Source: Pantoea nemavictus
GTDB lineage: Bacteria > Pseudomonadota > Gammaproteobacteria > Enterobacterales > Enterobacteriaceae
DNA length: 64,000 nucleotides
Direction of reading: 5' to 3'
NCBI RefSeq assembly: GCF_037479095.1
Contig: NZ_JBBGZW010000001.1
Location: forward strand, 2,914,001 to 2,978,000
Part shown: in pieces, positions 39,211 through 48,910 of the stretch
How the letters are laid out: each line of letters begins with the position of its first letter
Position numbering within the stretch: the first letter of the stretch is position 1
The notes under the pieces: generated by a model
The model's database searches: none
What the model saw: only the letters and a program-made list of their open reading frames with translations
Told to the model about the DNA's origin: nothing
Position numbers and translations under genes: made by a program

Positions 39211-41646
39211 TTGAGTGAGTTACCGGTAAGCGAGGTGCTGCCTGAACTGCTGGCCGCGCTGGCGCAGTCGACGCAGGTGTTGCTGGCGGCGCCGACCGGC
39301 GCAGGTAAATCCACCTGGCTGCCGCTACAGCTGCTGCAACATGCCAAACTGCCCGGCCGCATCATCATGCTGGAGCCGCGCCGCCTGGCTGCACGTAACG
39401 TGGCGCAACGGCTGGCGGAGCTGCTCGGCGAACAGCCAGGCGCAACGGTGGGTTATCGCATGCGCGGGGAGAACTGCTGCGGTGCTAACACGCGTCTGGA
39501 AGTGGTGACTGAGGGCATCCTGACGCGCATGCTGCAGCGCGATCCGATGCTGGAGGGTGTCTCGCTGGTGATTCTGGATGAATTCCACGAACGCAGCTTG
39601 CAGGCCGATCTTGCGCTGGCGCTGCTGCTCGATGTGCAGCAAGGACTGCGCGACGATCTGAAAATCCTGCTGATGTCGGCGACACTCGACAATCAGCGTT
39701 TGCGTCAGCTGCTGCCGGACGCGCCCTTTGTGGTGTCTGAAGGCCGCAGCTTCCCGGTTACGCGGCGCTATGCCTCACTCAATAGTCAGCAACGCTTTGA
39801 AGAAGCGGTGGCGCGCGAAGTCGCGCAGCTGCTGCGCGAAGAGCCGGGTTCGCTGCTGCTGTTCTTACCTGGCGTGGCAGAAATTGAGCGCGTGAAGCGC
39901 GAGCTGGAGGCGCGGGTCGGCGAAGAGGTTGATCTCTCTCCTTTATATGGTGCGCTTTCGCTGGATGCGCAACGCCGCGCGATTCTGCCCTCTCCGGCAG
40001 GTCGTCGCAAAGTGGTGCTGGCGACCAATATCGCGGAAACCAGTTTGACCATCGAAGGCATTCGTCTGGTGGTCGACAGCGCGCTGGAACGCTCGGCGCA
40101 GTTTGATGTACGCAGTGGCGTAACGCGGCTGCAAACGCAGCGCATTAGCCAGGCCTCAATGACGCAACGAGCCGGGCGAGCCGGACGTCTTGAGCCCGGC
40201 ATCTGTCTGCATCTGCTGCCGCAGGAGCAGGCGCTGCGGGCTGCGGCGCAAAGCGAACCTGAGATCCTCAACAGCGATCTGACTTCGCTGCAGATCGACT
40301 TACTGCAGTGGGGTTGCCGGGAGGCGGCGCAGCTGAGCTGGCTCGACGCACCGCCGCCGCGTAATTTGCGCGCAGCATGCGCGCGCTTAACACAGCTGGG
40401 CGCGCTGGAGAATCACCAGCTCAACGCGCGTGGCCGCAAAATGGCTGCATTGGGCAGCGATCCGCGTCTCAGCGCCATTCTGGTCGCCGCCGGGCAAAAC
40501 AATGATGCCATCGCCAGCGCCGCGCTGCTGGTGGCGATTCTGGAAGATCCGCCGCGCAGCGGCAGCGTTGATTTGCGTGATGCGCTCAATCATCCGCAAT
40601 CGCACTGGCAGCGCCGCGCGCGTCAGTGGCAAAAACGCCTCAACGCCAGCGGCGGCAGGATTAATCCCGATCTGTTTCCGCAACTGCTGGCCGCCGGGTT
40701 TGCCGACCGTCTGGCGCAGCGACGCGGTGACAGCGCACGTTATCAGCTGGCGAACGGTATTGGCGCGATGCTCAATGAGCAGGACGGTTTGAGCCGCTAC
40801 GAATGGCTGATTGCGCCCACGCTGCTGCAGGGGGCCAGCAGCGCCGACGCGCGCATGCTGCTGGCGCTGCCGGTGGAGATTGATGCGCTGCGCCAGCAGT
40901 GCCCGACATTGGTTGAGCAGCGCACCGACGTGGAGTGGGATGAAGAGAAAGGCACCTTGCGCGCCTGGAAACGCGAACTTATCGGTGCGCTGGTGCTAAA
41001 AGCCCAACCGCAGGCGCGTCCGGACGCTGAAATTTTGCATCCGGCGATGCTGCGCTGGATCCGCGAAAAAGGATTGTCGGTGTTGGGCTGGAAAGCGGAC
41101 GCTGAACAGCTACGCTTGCGGGTGCAGTGTGCGGCGCAGTGGCTGCCGCAAGAGGCGTGGCCTCAGCTGGATGATGACAGCTTGCTGGAGTCGCTGGAGA
41201 GCTGGCTGCTGCCAGAGATGAGCGCGGTGCGCGACCTGAAAGGATTGCAGAGCATCAATCTTGTCAGCGCATTATTACATTTGCTGACATGGTCACAACG
41301 TCAGCGGCTGGATAGTGTGCTGCCAACTCATTACACTGTGCCGACCGGAAGCCGCCTGCCCATTCGCTACGATGCCGAGAAGCCTCCCGCGCTGGCGGTG
41401 CGGATTCAGGAGATGTTTGGCGAAGCACAAAATCCGGCGGTGGCAGAGGGCCGCGTACCGCTGGTATTGGAACTGCTTTCGCCTGCGCACCGTCCGCTGC
41501 AGATAACGCGCGACCTCGCGGCGTTCTGGCGCGGTGCCTATCCTGAGGTGCAGAAAGAGATGAAAGGGCGCTATCCAAAGCATCCGTGGCCGGACGATCC
41601 GGCCAACGCCTTACCCACAAGGCGGACCAAGAAATTTTCATCGTGA
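39211..41646 (+). CDS. hrpB: ATP-dependent RNA helicase-like protein HrpB
   Basis: 811-aa DEAH-box helicase. Motif I APTGAGKSTWLPLQL, motif II DEFHERS, motif III SATLDN, motif VI QRAGRAGRLEPG, then the HrpB-specific C-terminal domain ending PTRRTKKF. TTG at 39211 with GGGAG 6 bases upstream gives LSELPVSEVLPELL and the E. coli-like length; an ATG at 39172 would add 13 residues but coincides with a TACAAT promoter-like hexamer. Cellular role in enterobacteria is poorly defined. Start uncertain, identity sure. Confidence 0.94.
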   Translation: MSELPVSEVLPELLAALAQSTQVLLAAPTGAGKSTWLPLQLLQHAKLPGRIIMLEPRRLAARNVAQRLAELLGEQPGATVGYRMRGENCCGANTRLEVVTEGILTRMLQRDPMLEGVSLVILDEFHERSLQADLALALLLDVQQGLRDDLKILLMSATLDNQRLRQLLPDAPFVVSEGRSFPVTRRYASLNSQQRFEEAVAREVAQLLREEPGSLLLFLPGVAEIERVKRELEARVGEEVDLSPLYGALSLDAQRRAILPSPAGRRKVVLATNIAETSLTIEGIRLVVDSALERSAQFDVRSGVTRLQTQRISQASMTQRAGRAGRLEPGICLHLLPQEQALRAAAQSEPEILNSDLTSLQIDLLQWGCREAAQLSWLDAPPPRNLRAACARLTQLGALENHQLNARGRKMAALGSDPRLSAILVAAGQNNDAIASAALLVAILEDPPRSGSVDLRDALNHPQSHWQRRARQWQKRLNASGGRINPDLFPQLLAAGFADRLAQRRGDSARYQLANGIGAMLNEQDGLSRYEWLIAPTLLQGASSADARMLLALPVEIDALRQQCPTLVEQRTDVEWDEEKGTLRAWKRELIGALVLKAQPQARPDAEILHPAMLRWIREKGLSVLGWKADAEQLRLRVQCAAQWLPQEAWPQLDDDSLLESLESWLLPEMSAVRDLKGLQSINLVSALLHLLTWSQRQRLDSVLPTHYTVPTGSRLPIRYDAEKPPALAVRIQEMFGEAQNPAVAEGRVPLVLELLSPAHRPLQITRDLAAFWRGAYPEVQKEMKGRYPKHPWPDDPANALPTRRTKKFSS

Positions 41647-41700
41647 AACGCTGTGGATCGAATTCAGAGGGTTCTGCCATGCGCAGCACGAGAAAGCAGT

Positions 41701-41828
41701 TATAGACTAAATAATTCGATATGCAGGAAGGCGGCAAACGAGAGAATCCCGATAAGCTTACTTAAGTAAGTGATTCGGGTGAGCGAGAGCAGCCAACGCA
41801 CCTGCAAATCGAAGTATGACGTATATAG
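41701..41828 (+). repeat. ERIC element, copy 2 (hrpB-mrcB gap)
   Basis: About 127 bp. The core GAATCCCGATAAGCTTAC / AAGTAAGTGATTCGGGTGAG matches the two standard ERIC primer regions with few changes, and TGCAGG/CCTGCA flanks it. It ends 41 bases before the mrcB ATG, so it forms part of the mrcB leader or promoter region. Confidence 0.93.
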
Positions 41829-41869
41829 AGTAACGGCCGCCGCCGTAGCATTGCCTGGAGAATAAAAGC

Positions 41870-44410
41870 ATGTCTGGGAACGATCGCGAACCTATTGGGC
41901 GCAAAGGAAAAGCGCCAAAGCCGCCGCGCAGCACTGCGCGTCGGGGTCGCCGCAGGGAACTTGATGATGATATCGATCAGGACGATTTTGACGAAGAAGA
42001 TGAGGAGAGTGGACCGGTGCCACCAAAAGGTAAAGGTAAAGGAAAACGACCGCCACGCGGCAAGCGTCGTTGGTTAGGCTGGTTGATTAAGCTCTTCCTG
42101 GTCTTTGTCGTGGTGATGGCCGCCTGGGGCGTCTATCTCGACTCGGAAATCCGCAGCCGCATTGACGGTAAAGTGTGGCAACTGCCGGCAACCGTGTATG
42201 GCCGTATGGTCAGCCTCGAACCGGGCATGTCGTACGACAAAAAAGAGATGATTGCGCTGCTGGAAGGCACGCAGTATCGCGAAGTGTCGCGCATCACCCG
42301 TCCCGGCGAGTTTAGCGTTAAAGGTAACACCATTGATCTGCTGCGCCGTCCGTTTGATTTCCCGGACAGTAAAGAAGGTCAGATTAACGCGCGCCTGACG
42401 TTTAGCAACAATGAGCTGAGCGAGATTAAAAACCTCGATACCGGCCGCGATTTTGGCTTCTTCCGGCTCGATCCGCGGCTGATCACCATGTTGCAGTCGC
42501 CAAACGGTGAACAACGCCTGTTTGTGCCACGCGCCGGTTTCCCGGATCTGCTGGTCAGTACGCTGATCGCCACCGAAGATCGCCACTTCTATGAGCACGA
42601 CGGCATTAGCCCGTACTCGATTGGTCGTGCGTTCCTCGCCAACATCACCGCCGGTAAAGCGGTGCAGGGCGGCAGTACATTGACGCAGCAGTTGGTGAAA
42701 AACCTGTTCCTCACCAACGAACGTTCGCTGTGGCGTAAAGCGCGTGAAGCCTACATGGCGGTGATCATGGATGCGCGCTACAGCAAAGATCGCATTCTTG
42801 AGCTCTACCTCAACGAGGTGTACCTCGGCCAAACCGGTAACGATCAGATCCGCGGTTTCCCGCTGGCGAGTTTGTACTACTTTGGTCGTCCGGTGGATGA
42901 GCTGAGCCTCGATCAGCAGGCGATGCTGGTCGGCATGGTGAAAGGCGCGTCGCTGTATAACCCGTGGCGTAACCCGAAACTGGCGCTAGAGCGACGTAAT
43001 CTGGTGCTGCGTCTGCTGCAGCAGCAGAACGTTATCGATCAGGAACTGTATGACATGCTTTCGGCGCGTCCGCTTGGCGTGCAGCCGAAAGGCGGCGTGA
43101 TCACGCCACAGCCGGCATTTATGCAGATGGTGCGTAATGAGCTGCAGGCTAAGCTCGGCGACAAAATGAAAGATCTCTCTGGCGTGAAGATTTTCACCAC
43201 GCTGGATGCGATTTCGCAGGATGCCGCCGAGAAAGCGGTGGTTGAAGGTATTCCAACGCTGAAAAAACAGCGGGGCCTGAAAGATCTGGAAACTGCGATG
43301 GTGGTGGTTGACCGCTTCAGCGGTGAAGTGCGCGCCATGGTCGGCGGGGCAGATCCGCAGTTTGCCGGTTATAACCGTGCGCTACAGGCGCGTCGTTCAA
43401 TCGGCTCACTGGCGAAACCGGCAACCTACCTGACGGCGCTCAGCCAGCCGAACAGCTATCGCCTTAACAGCTGGATCGCTGATGAACCGATTGCGCTGAA
43501 GCAGCCGAACGGCACCATCTGGAAACCGATGAATGACGATCGTCGCTTCAGCGGTAAAGTGATGCTGGTTGATGCGTTAACCAACTCGATGAACGTGCCA
43601 ACGGTTAACCTTGGTATGACGCTGGGTCTGGATGCGGTAGTGGATACCTGGACCAAGCTGGGCGTGCCGAAAGATCAGCTGCATCCAGTGCCCTCCATGC
43701 TGCTGGGGGCCCTGAACCTGACGCCGATTGAAGTGGCGCAGGCGTTCCAGTCGATTGCCAGCGGCGGTAACCGTGCGCAGCTGTCAGCGGTGCGTTCGGT
43801 GATTGCTGAAGATGGCACGGTGCTGTATCAGAGCTATCCGCAGGCGCAGCGCGTTGAACCGGCGCAGGCCGCTTATCTGACGCTTTACAGCATGCAGCAG
43901 GTGGCGGATCACGGTACCGCGCGTGCGCTGGGTGCGCGCTACCCTAAAGCCCATCTGGCGGGCAAAACCGGTACCACCAATGACCTGATTGATAGCTGGT
44001 TTGCTGGCGTTGACGGCAAAGAAGTGGCGATTACCTGGGTTGGCCGTGATAACAACCAGACTTCGAAGCTGTATGGCGCGAGCGGGGCGATGCAACTCTA
44101 TCGCCGCTATCTTGACAACCAGGCGCCGATGCCGCTGGTGCTGACGCCGCCGGAAGATATCACGCAGATGAACGTCGATTCTGCCGGTAACTTCATCTGC
44201 GGTACCGGGAGCAGCACGTGGCGTTCGCTGCCGGTGTGGTCGCTGGATCCGAATGCGCTGTGCCAGCAGCAGCAAGAGCAGGTTCAGCAACAGCAGCAAC
44301 AGTTGCAGCAACAACAAGAGCAGCAACAACAGCAGCAGCAGCCACAGAATGAGCAGAAAGATTCTGACGGCGTTGCAGGTTGGATCAAGGATATGTTCGG
44401 CAGCAAATAG
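41870..44410 (+). CDS. mrcB: Penicillin-binding protein 1b MrcB
   Basis: 846-aa bifunctional peptidoglycan synthase. A basic/acidic cytoplasmic head comes first, then one TM segment ([20 protein letters not shown], about residues 71-90). Next are the UB2H domain, the GT51 transglycosylase ([26 protein letters not shown]) and the transpeptidase with SxxK serine in [11 protein letters not shown] and KTGTT. The tail has a Gln-rich tract (22 Gln in 26 residues, 44264-44341) longer than in E. coli and ends [15 protein letters not shown]. The tract is encoded by mixed CAG/CAA codons. Confidence 0.97.
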   Translation: MSGNDREPIGRKGKAPKPPRSTARRGRRRELDDDIDQDDFDEEDEESGPVPPKGKGKGKRPPRGKRRWLGWLIKLFLVFVVVMAAWGVYLDSEIRSRIDGKVWQLPATVYGRMVSLEPGMSYDKKEMIALLEGTQYREVSRITRPGEFSVKGNTIDLLRRPFDFPDSKEGQINARLTFSNNELSEIKNLDTGRDFGFFRLDPRLITMLQSPNGEQRLFVPRAGFPDLLVSTLIATEDRHFYEHDGISPYSIGRAFLANITAGKAVQGGSTLTQQLVKNLFLTNERSLWRKAREAYMAVIMDARYSKDRILELYLNEVYLGQTGNDQIRGFPLASLYYFGRPVDELSLDQQAMLVGMVKGASLYNPWRNPKLALERRNLVLRLLQQQNVIDQELYDMLSARPLGVQPKGGVITPQPAFMQMVRNELQAKLGDKMKDLSGVKIFTTLDAISQDAAEKAVVEGIPTLKKQRGLKDLETAMVVVDRFSGEVRAMVGGADPQFAGYNRALQARRSIGSLAKPATYLTALSQPNSYRLNSWIADEPIALKQPNGTIWKPMNDDRRFSGKVMLVDALTNSMNVPTVNLGMTLGLDAVVDTWTKLGVPKDQLHPVPSMLLGALNLTPIEVAQAFQSIASGGNRAQLSAVRSVIAEDGTVLYQSYPQAQRVEPAQAAYLTLYSMQQVADHGTARALGARYPKAHLAGKTGTTNDLIDSWFAGVDGKEVAITWVGRDNNQTSKLYGASGAMQLYRRYLDNQAPMPLVLTPPEDITQMNVDSAGNFICGTGSSTWRSLPVWSLDPNALCQQQQEQVQQQQQQLQQQQEQQQQQQQPQNEQKDSDGVAGWIKDMFGSK

Positions 44411-44426
44411 TGTGCTGAGAAAACAG

Positions 44427-44450
44427 AGGGCGCTGCGGCGCCCTTTTTTT
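44427..44450 (+). terminator. mrcB terminator
   Basis: GGGCGC / GCGCCC stem around TGCG followed by seven T residues, 17 bases after the mrcB stop; touches the end of the convergent glycosyltransferase gene. Confidence 0.92.
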
Positions 44451-46275
44451 ATTGCGCGGTTTGCGATCTCAATGATGCATAAATAATATCCGAAATCTTT
44501 TCACCTGCTGTTTTCTCTTCAATTTGCAGCTCTTCACGTAAAACGCGTTCACGGCTGGCTTTCATTGGATCGCGCCCGGCAACAATATTGTCGACAAAGG
44601 TGAAAATATCCTCTTCCTGCCAGGCGACGTCGTAAGCGTCATAAATAAAATCAGCGGTGCGATTCAGGCCGTAACAGGTTTCATGTGTCAGGAAGAGAAT
44701 CGGCTTTTTCGACGGCAAATACTCGAACAAGAATGATCCCGCATCGGCGAGCAACGCATCCGAGCGGGCAAAAGAAAGTTTATAATCATGTCCGCTATCC
44801 CACTCCACATTGGCACGCTGCTGGGTTGCATCTCGTAATTGCTGATAAAGGCGGCGCGCCGTTGTACTGGCTCCCCCGATCCACTGACAGAACAATGGAT
44901 GCGGTCGAATGATCAGATGAATATCCTCACGTTTAATCAGTTGCAAAAAGGCCGCGCAGTAGAGATTAAAGGTGGTATACATTTTCCGTTCACCTGGGAG
45001 TACAAAATGTGGCGTCCACAGTAAGGTTTTAATCTTACCTGGCGAACTGCTGTTGGTGAGACGGAAGCGACGCTGATAGTGGTCAAATTTGGGATGGCCG
45101 GTGACGTAGACGTGAGCGTTACCCGCATTGCACTGAATACCGAATTCCGCCTTATGTCGCTCCGAGCGGGAAAATATCCACGTCGCAAGATTCTGACAAA
45201 GTAAATTAAATTGATAGAGCTGCGTCTCTTCGCTGACACCACTGTCGAGCGCATAAGGGATATAAGCAATTTTCACCCCACGCTCATGCAGATAGTCACT
45301 GCGGAACGCTTCGGGTCGCGCTTCATCGTAAGGATTTTGCAGAAACACCACGTCAGGCTGGCGCACTTCAAGCTGATAGGATTCAAATCCAACGTAATCG
45401 AGCCCTCTTGCTTGCAGTATGCCACGCTGAACATCACCGTTTACGTCACTGGCTTTCCAATTCAGGTAAGGCACCACTACGATGCGACAATCAAAAGCGG
45501 GATTGGCCTGCATCGCATCGATAACTGATTCAAAGTTCGTCCAGCCCGGCGGCCACTGGAAATAAAAATCGACCTTAATTGGCCCAGTGGTTGAAGGCGT
45601 AAATTTAGCGGGTGCAACGATGTGACTTAAAGGTTTGTTGAATAACGCCCGATAGTCGACGATTTTATTTTCTATGTCGCTTTTATCGGGGCGCTGTGCG
45701 CCACTATTAGGGAAAATGCCCAGCCACAAATCCTGCTGCATGAGACTATTCCACTGCACATCCAGTGCATATTGTGCCTGCGCGCCGCCCTGTAATTGGG
45801 CATCCAGCGCTGCATGATAATTCCCGATTAACGTAGGGTAATAGTGCTGGTTAACAATATAGGCGCACGCACACCATGCGTAGTTGGCACGTACGATATA
45901 GTCCACGCTGTTCAATGGCGTCACGCGGCGATAATTCGCTGCCAAAAAAGCCACCTGAAAATTAATTTGGGGCAGAGCGGTAAAGTAGCGATTGACATTA
46001 TCGAAATTTGCCTGAGTTTCATTGAAGGCGAAGTCATCCTCCAGAATAAGTACTCTCTCCCAGCCATTGTTACGCGCCAACTCAAGCGCTGCGATATGCG
46101 ATTGCGTACAGCCGATATAGCCCTTTTCATGCTTTATCGCGTCGAGTCTTACGATTTTTTCATTTGGCACGCCCAGTTTTTTGAGTTGCCTGGTAAGGCG
46201 AGTTAATCGGTCTTTGCGCTTTTTTAAATTGATGAAAATGACGCGATCAACAATATTCCAGTTTATTGGGAGCAT
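44449..46275 (-). CDS. Two-domain glycosyltransferase: GT25-like N-terminus plus CDP-glycerol transferase-like C-terminus
   Basis: 608-aa cytoplasmic protein with no signal peptide or TM. Residues 1-200 resemble GT25 LPS glycosyltransferases (VIFINLKKRKDRLTRL, GCTQSHIAALELARNNGWER then VLILEDDF). Residues about 230-600 resemble GT-B enzymes of the TagF/CDP-glycerol glycerophosphotransferase group (TLLWTPHF, LIIRPHPLF, SDALLADAGSFLFEYLPSKK then PILFL). Such a pair suggests transfer of a sugar and of a glycerol-phosphate-like or sugar unit to a surface glycan. It is absent from the E. coli mrcB-fhuA interval and lower in GC, so probably acquired. Function inferred only from fold resemblance. 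Confidence 0.72.
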   Translation of the reverse strand: MLPINWNIVDRVIFINLKKRKDRLTRLTRQLKKLGVPNEKIVRLDAIKHEKGYIGCTQSHIAALELARNNGWERVLILEDDFAFNETQANFDNVNRYFTALPQINFQVAFLAANYRRVTPLNSVDYIVRANYAWCACAYIVNQHYYPTLIGNYHAALDAQLQGGAQAQYALDVQWNSLMQQDLWLGIFPNSGAQRPDKSDIENKIVDYRALFNKPLSHIVAPAKFTPSTTGPIKVDFYFQWPPGWTNFESVIDAMQANPAFDCRIVVVPYLNWKASDVNGDVQRGILQARGLDYVGFESYQLEVRQPDVVFLQNPYDEARPEAFRSDYLHERGVKIAYIPYALDSGVSEETQLYQFNLLCQNLATWIFSRSERHKAEFGIQCNAGNAHVYVTGHPKFDHYQRRFRLTNSSSPGKIKTLLWTPHFVLPGERKMYTTFNLYCAAFLQLIKREDIHLIIRPHPLFCQWIGGASTTARRLYQQLRDATQQRANVEWDSGHDYKLSFARSDALLADAGSFLFEYLPSKKPILFLTHETCYGLNRTADFIYDAYDVAWQEEDIFTFVDNIVAGRDPMKASRERVLREELQIEEKTAGEKISDIIYASLRSQTAQ

Positions 46276-46350
46276 AACTTTGTCTGCTTAACGATGAATT
46301 CCTGCATTAAGCAAATATTGGACCAGTTTATAATTTATTGATTATATTAA

Positions 46351-46584
46351 CTATTGCTGTTTATCGGCGCTTTCAGTATGAAAAAAGCTTCCTTTTAGCG
46401 GCAGCGCACTTTCCGTTTTCTTATTCCCCAAGCCCTTCAGAGTGATTTTATTATTCGCGATCATAAATAGGCGCGATCGGGTAGCAAACACCCCGTCATC
46501 AGCCATTAAGCGTTGCGAACGTGGCGGGATTTCGCCTAAAATCCGTGCGTCATAATAATCATTCTCGTTTGTATTCGCCTGCAT
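46351..46584 (-). CDS. Doubtful 77-aa hypothetical frame overlapping the fhuA Fur box
   Basis: Reads from ATG 46584 as MQANTNENDYYDARILGEIP and ends KGSFFHTESADKQQ. The composition looks protein-like, with few rare residues and no stop over 77 codons in an AT-rich stretch. However, there is no ribosome site before the ATG, I know no relative, and it runs across the Fur box of fhuA. It could be a remnant or chance. Confidence 0.25.
   Translation of the reverse strand: MQANTNENDYYDARILGEIPPRSQRLMADDGVFATRSRLFMIANNKITLKGLGNKKTESALPLKGSFFHTESADKQQ
46548..46566. promoter_or_regulatory. Fur box upstream of fhuA
   Basis: CGTCATAATAATCATTCTC matches the 19-bp Fur consensus GATAATGATAATCATTATC at 14 positions, including the central ATAATCATT. 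It lies 43 bases before the fhuA ATG. fhuACDB is expected to be iron-repressed. Confidence 0.75.
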
Positions 46585-46609
46585 CGACTTTTTTCGAGAG
46601 ATCTCACTT

Positions 46610-48823
46610 ATGAATACGCGAAACACCAATCCTTGTTTCTTACACCCGAGCTCATCCCGTCGTACGCTGGCATGGCTAATCTCTTTAACGCTGGGCACCC
46701 TTAGCGCACAGGCGCTGGCCGAAGATACCGTAGTCGTGAGCGCCGATGGCGGCAACGGCGTGGCGCAGGAAAAAGCGTGGGGGCCGTCGCCAACAATCGC
46801 CGCCAAACGCAGCGCCACCGGTACCAAAACTGATACGCCAATTGAGAAAAATCCGCAGTCGATCTCTGTGGTCACGCAGGAAGAGATGGCGATGAAAAAC
46901 GTCACCAGCGTGAAAGGGGCGTTCAACTACACGCCCGGTGTATTAACCGGCAACCGCGGCAGTTCCAACGTCATCGATGCGCTATCGATTCGCGGCTTCA
47001 GCGAAACCAATACCAACCAATATCTTGATGGCCTGAAACTGCAGGGTGATAACTACTCTGAGTTCGCTATCGATCCCTACTTCCTTGAACGCGCCGAGCT
47101 GTTGCGCGGCCCGGTTTCGGTACTGTACGGCAAGAGCAATCCAGGCGGCGTGGTGTCGCTGGTGAGTAAGCGTCCAACCCAGGAGACGCTGCGTGAAGTA
47201 CAGTTCCAGATGGGCACTGACAATCTGTTCTCCACCGGCTTCGATTTTGGCGGCTCGCTGGATGATGATGGCGTATACAGCTATCGCCTGACCGGCCTGG
47301 CACGCAGCGCCGATGCGCAGCAGGAGATGAACAAAGAGAAGCGCTACACCATCGCGCCATCGTTCAGCTGGCGTCCGGATGAAAATACGCGTTTCGATCT
47401 GCTGACTTATTTCCAGAACGAACCGGAAACCGGTTATTACGGCTGGCTGCCGCGTCAGGGCACGGTGGTGGGCATTACGCGCCCGGACGGCAGCAGCTAT
47501 AAGTTGCCGACCAATTTTGATGAAGGCGAAGACAGCAACAAGATTTCGCGCAACACCAAGATGGTGGGCTACAACTTCGAGCACAGTTTCAACGATACCT
47601 GGACGGTGCGACAGAATCTGCGCTATGCGGATTTGAGAACGGATTATCGCAGTATTTATGGGCGTACTTTTAATCCCGCAACTCTGGAAATTAATCGTCT
47701 TTCAGCTGTGTCTAAAGAAAAGCTCAATCAGTTTGCGGTCGATAACCAAGCTCAAGCAAAGTTCACAACGGGAAGCATTGATCATACTTTACTGTTGGGT
47801 GTCGATTATCAGCGTACACGTAATGATATCGACGCAGCTTTTGATAGTGCTCAGCCAATTAGTGCAGTGAATCCGCAATACGGTAATGACACCCTCGGTG
47901 GAACCCCATTCCTCTATCAATACCTGAATAAACAGGAACAAACCGGTTTATACACGCAGGACCAGATGGAATGGAATAAATGGGTTCTGACTTTGGGAGG
48001 GCGTTACGATTATGCCATGACTTCAGCATTTAATCGTAATACTGGGGTGGAAGAGAAGTCTAACGATCAGGCCTTTACCTGGCGAGGTGGCTTGAATTAT
48101 GTCTTCGATAACGGTATCGCGCCTTATTTCAGTTATAGCGAATCTTTCATCCCAACGGCGGGAACGACATCAAGCGGAAAAACCTTTGATCCCTCTCGTG
48201 CGAAACAGTATGAAGCGGGCGTGAAATATGTACCTAAAGATCGTCCGATTGTCGTTACTGCCGCGGTTTATCAATTAACAAAAGATAAAAACTTAACTGT
48301 CGATCCGGCTAACTCCTCATTCAGTGTTCAAAGTGGAGAAATTCGTTCCCGTGGTTTAGAACTTGAAGCAAAAGCAGCTTTGAGTGCCAATATTAATCTA
48401 ACGGCTGCCTATTCCTACACTGATGCAGAGTATACAGAAGACACTCTACTTAAAGGAAAAACGCCAGTTCAGGTGCCAAAACATATGGCGTCTTTGTGGA
48501 GTGATTATACCTTCCATGAAACGGCGCTATCTGGCGTAACGATAGGCGCAGGGGTTCGTTACGTTGGAGAAAGTAAAGGGCTTTATGAAGAATCAGAGCA
48601 GAACGGCAGTAATTCAAACCAAAACTTCGACGTTGCCGGTTACACCACCGTTGATGCCGCGCTGAAATACGATCTCGCACGCTTTGGCATGCCGGGATCA
48701 ACCATCGGCGTGAATGTGAATAACCTGTTCGATCGTGAATACGTTGCCAGCTGCTACCGCGAATACGCCTGCTATTGGGGCGCTGAGCGGCAGATTGTCG
48801 GAACCGCGACTTTCCGCTTCTAA
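46610..48823 (+). CDS. fhuA: Ferrichrome outer-membrane TonB-dependent receptor FhuA
   Basis: 737-aa outer-membrane receptor. A signal peptide ends ALA about residue 37; the TonB box is EDTVVVSA. The plug (TKTDTPIEKNPQSISVVTQE, YTPGVL, RGPVSVLYGKSNPGG) is followed by a 22-strand barrel ending ERQIVGTATFRF. It imports ferrichrome and in E. coli is the receptor for T1, T5, phi80 and colicin M. Residues about 340-670 are encoded by a segment of about 37-47% GC between flanks of 52-57%, pointing to recombination in the barrel. Heads fhuACDB. Confidence 0.96.
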   Translation: MNTRNTNPCFLHPSSSRRTLAWLISLTLGTLSAQALAEDTVVVSADGGNGVAQEKAWGPSPTIAAKRSATGTKTDTPIEKNPQSISVVTQEEMAMKNVTSVKGAFNYTPGVLTGNRGSSNVIDALSIRGFSETNTNQYLDGLKLQGDNYSEFAIDPYFLERAELLRGPVSVLYGKSNPGGVVSLVSKRPTQETLREVQFQMGTDNLFSTGFDFGGSLDDDGVYSYRLTGLARSADAQQEMNKEKRYTIAPSFSWRPDENTRFDLLTYFQNEPETGYYGWLPRQGTVVGITRPDGSSYKLPTNFDEGEDSNKISRNTKMVGYNFEHSFNDTWTVRQNLRYADLRTDYRSIYGRTFNPATLEINRLSAVSKEKLNQFAVDNQAQAKFTTGSIDHTLLLGVDYQRTRNDIDAAFDSAQPISAVNPQYGNDTLGGTPFLYQYLNKQEQTGLYTQDQMEWNKWVLTLGGRYDYAMTSAFNRNTGVEEKSNDQAFTWRGGLNYVFDNGIAPYFSYSESFIPTAGTTSSGKTFDPSRAKQYEAGVKYVPKDRPIVVTAAVYQLTKDKNLTVDPANSSFSVQSGEIRSRGLELEAKAALSANINLTAAYSYTDAEYTEDTLLKGKTPVQVPKHMASLWSDYTFHETALSGVTIGAGVRYVGESKGLYEESEQNGSNSNQNFDVAGYTTVDAALKYDLARFGMPGSTIGVNVNNLFDREYVASCYREYACYWGAERQIVGTATFRF

Positions 48824-48834
48824 CGCGTTTGCAG

Positions 48835-48882
48835 GGTGCGCATTTATGCGCATCTGAGTTTCTGGTCGCCATTAAGGCGACC
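48835..48882. repeat. Two-hairpin intergenic repeat, copy C
   Basis: GGTGCGCAT TT ATGCGCATC (48835-48854, one mismatch) and GGTCGCC ATTAA GGCGACC (48864-48882). Lies between fhuA and fhuC, within the operon; same design as the copies at 14461 and 19350. Could act on mRNA stability so that fhuA is expressed more than fhuCDB. Confidence 0.7.
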
Positions 48883-48910
48883 TTACAGCGCCCATTTACC
48901 AGGGATTATC

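Larger units (their letters stand above)
46276..46609. other. Glycosyltransferase-fhuA divergent gap (334 bp)
   Basis: AT-rich interval holding the fhuA promoter and a Fur box at its right end. The left part (46276-46350) shows no feature. A 77-codon minus-strand frame covers 46351-46584 and is listed separately as doubtful. Confidence 0.6.
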
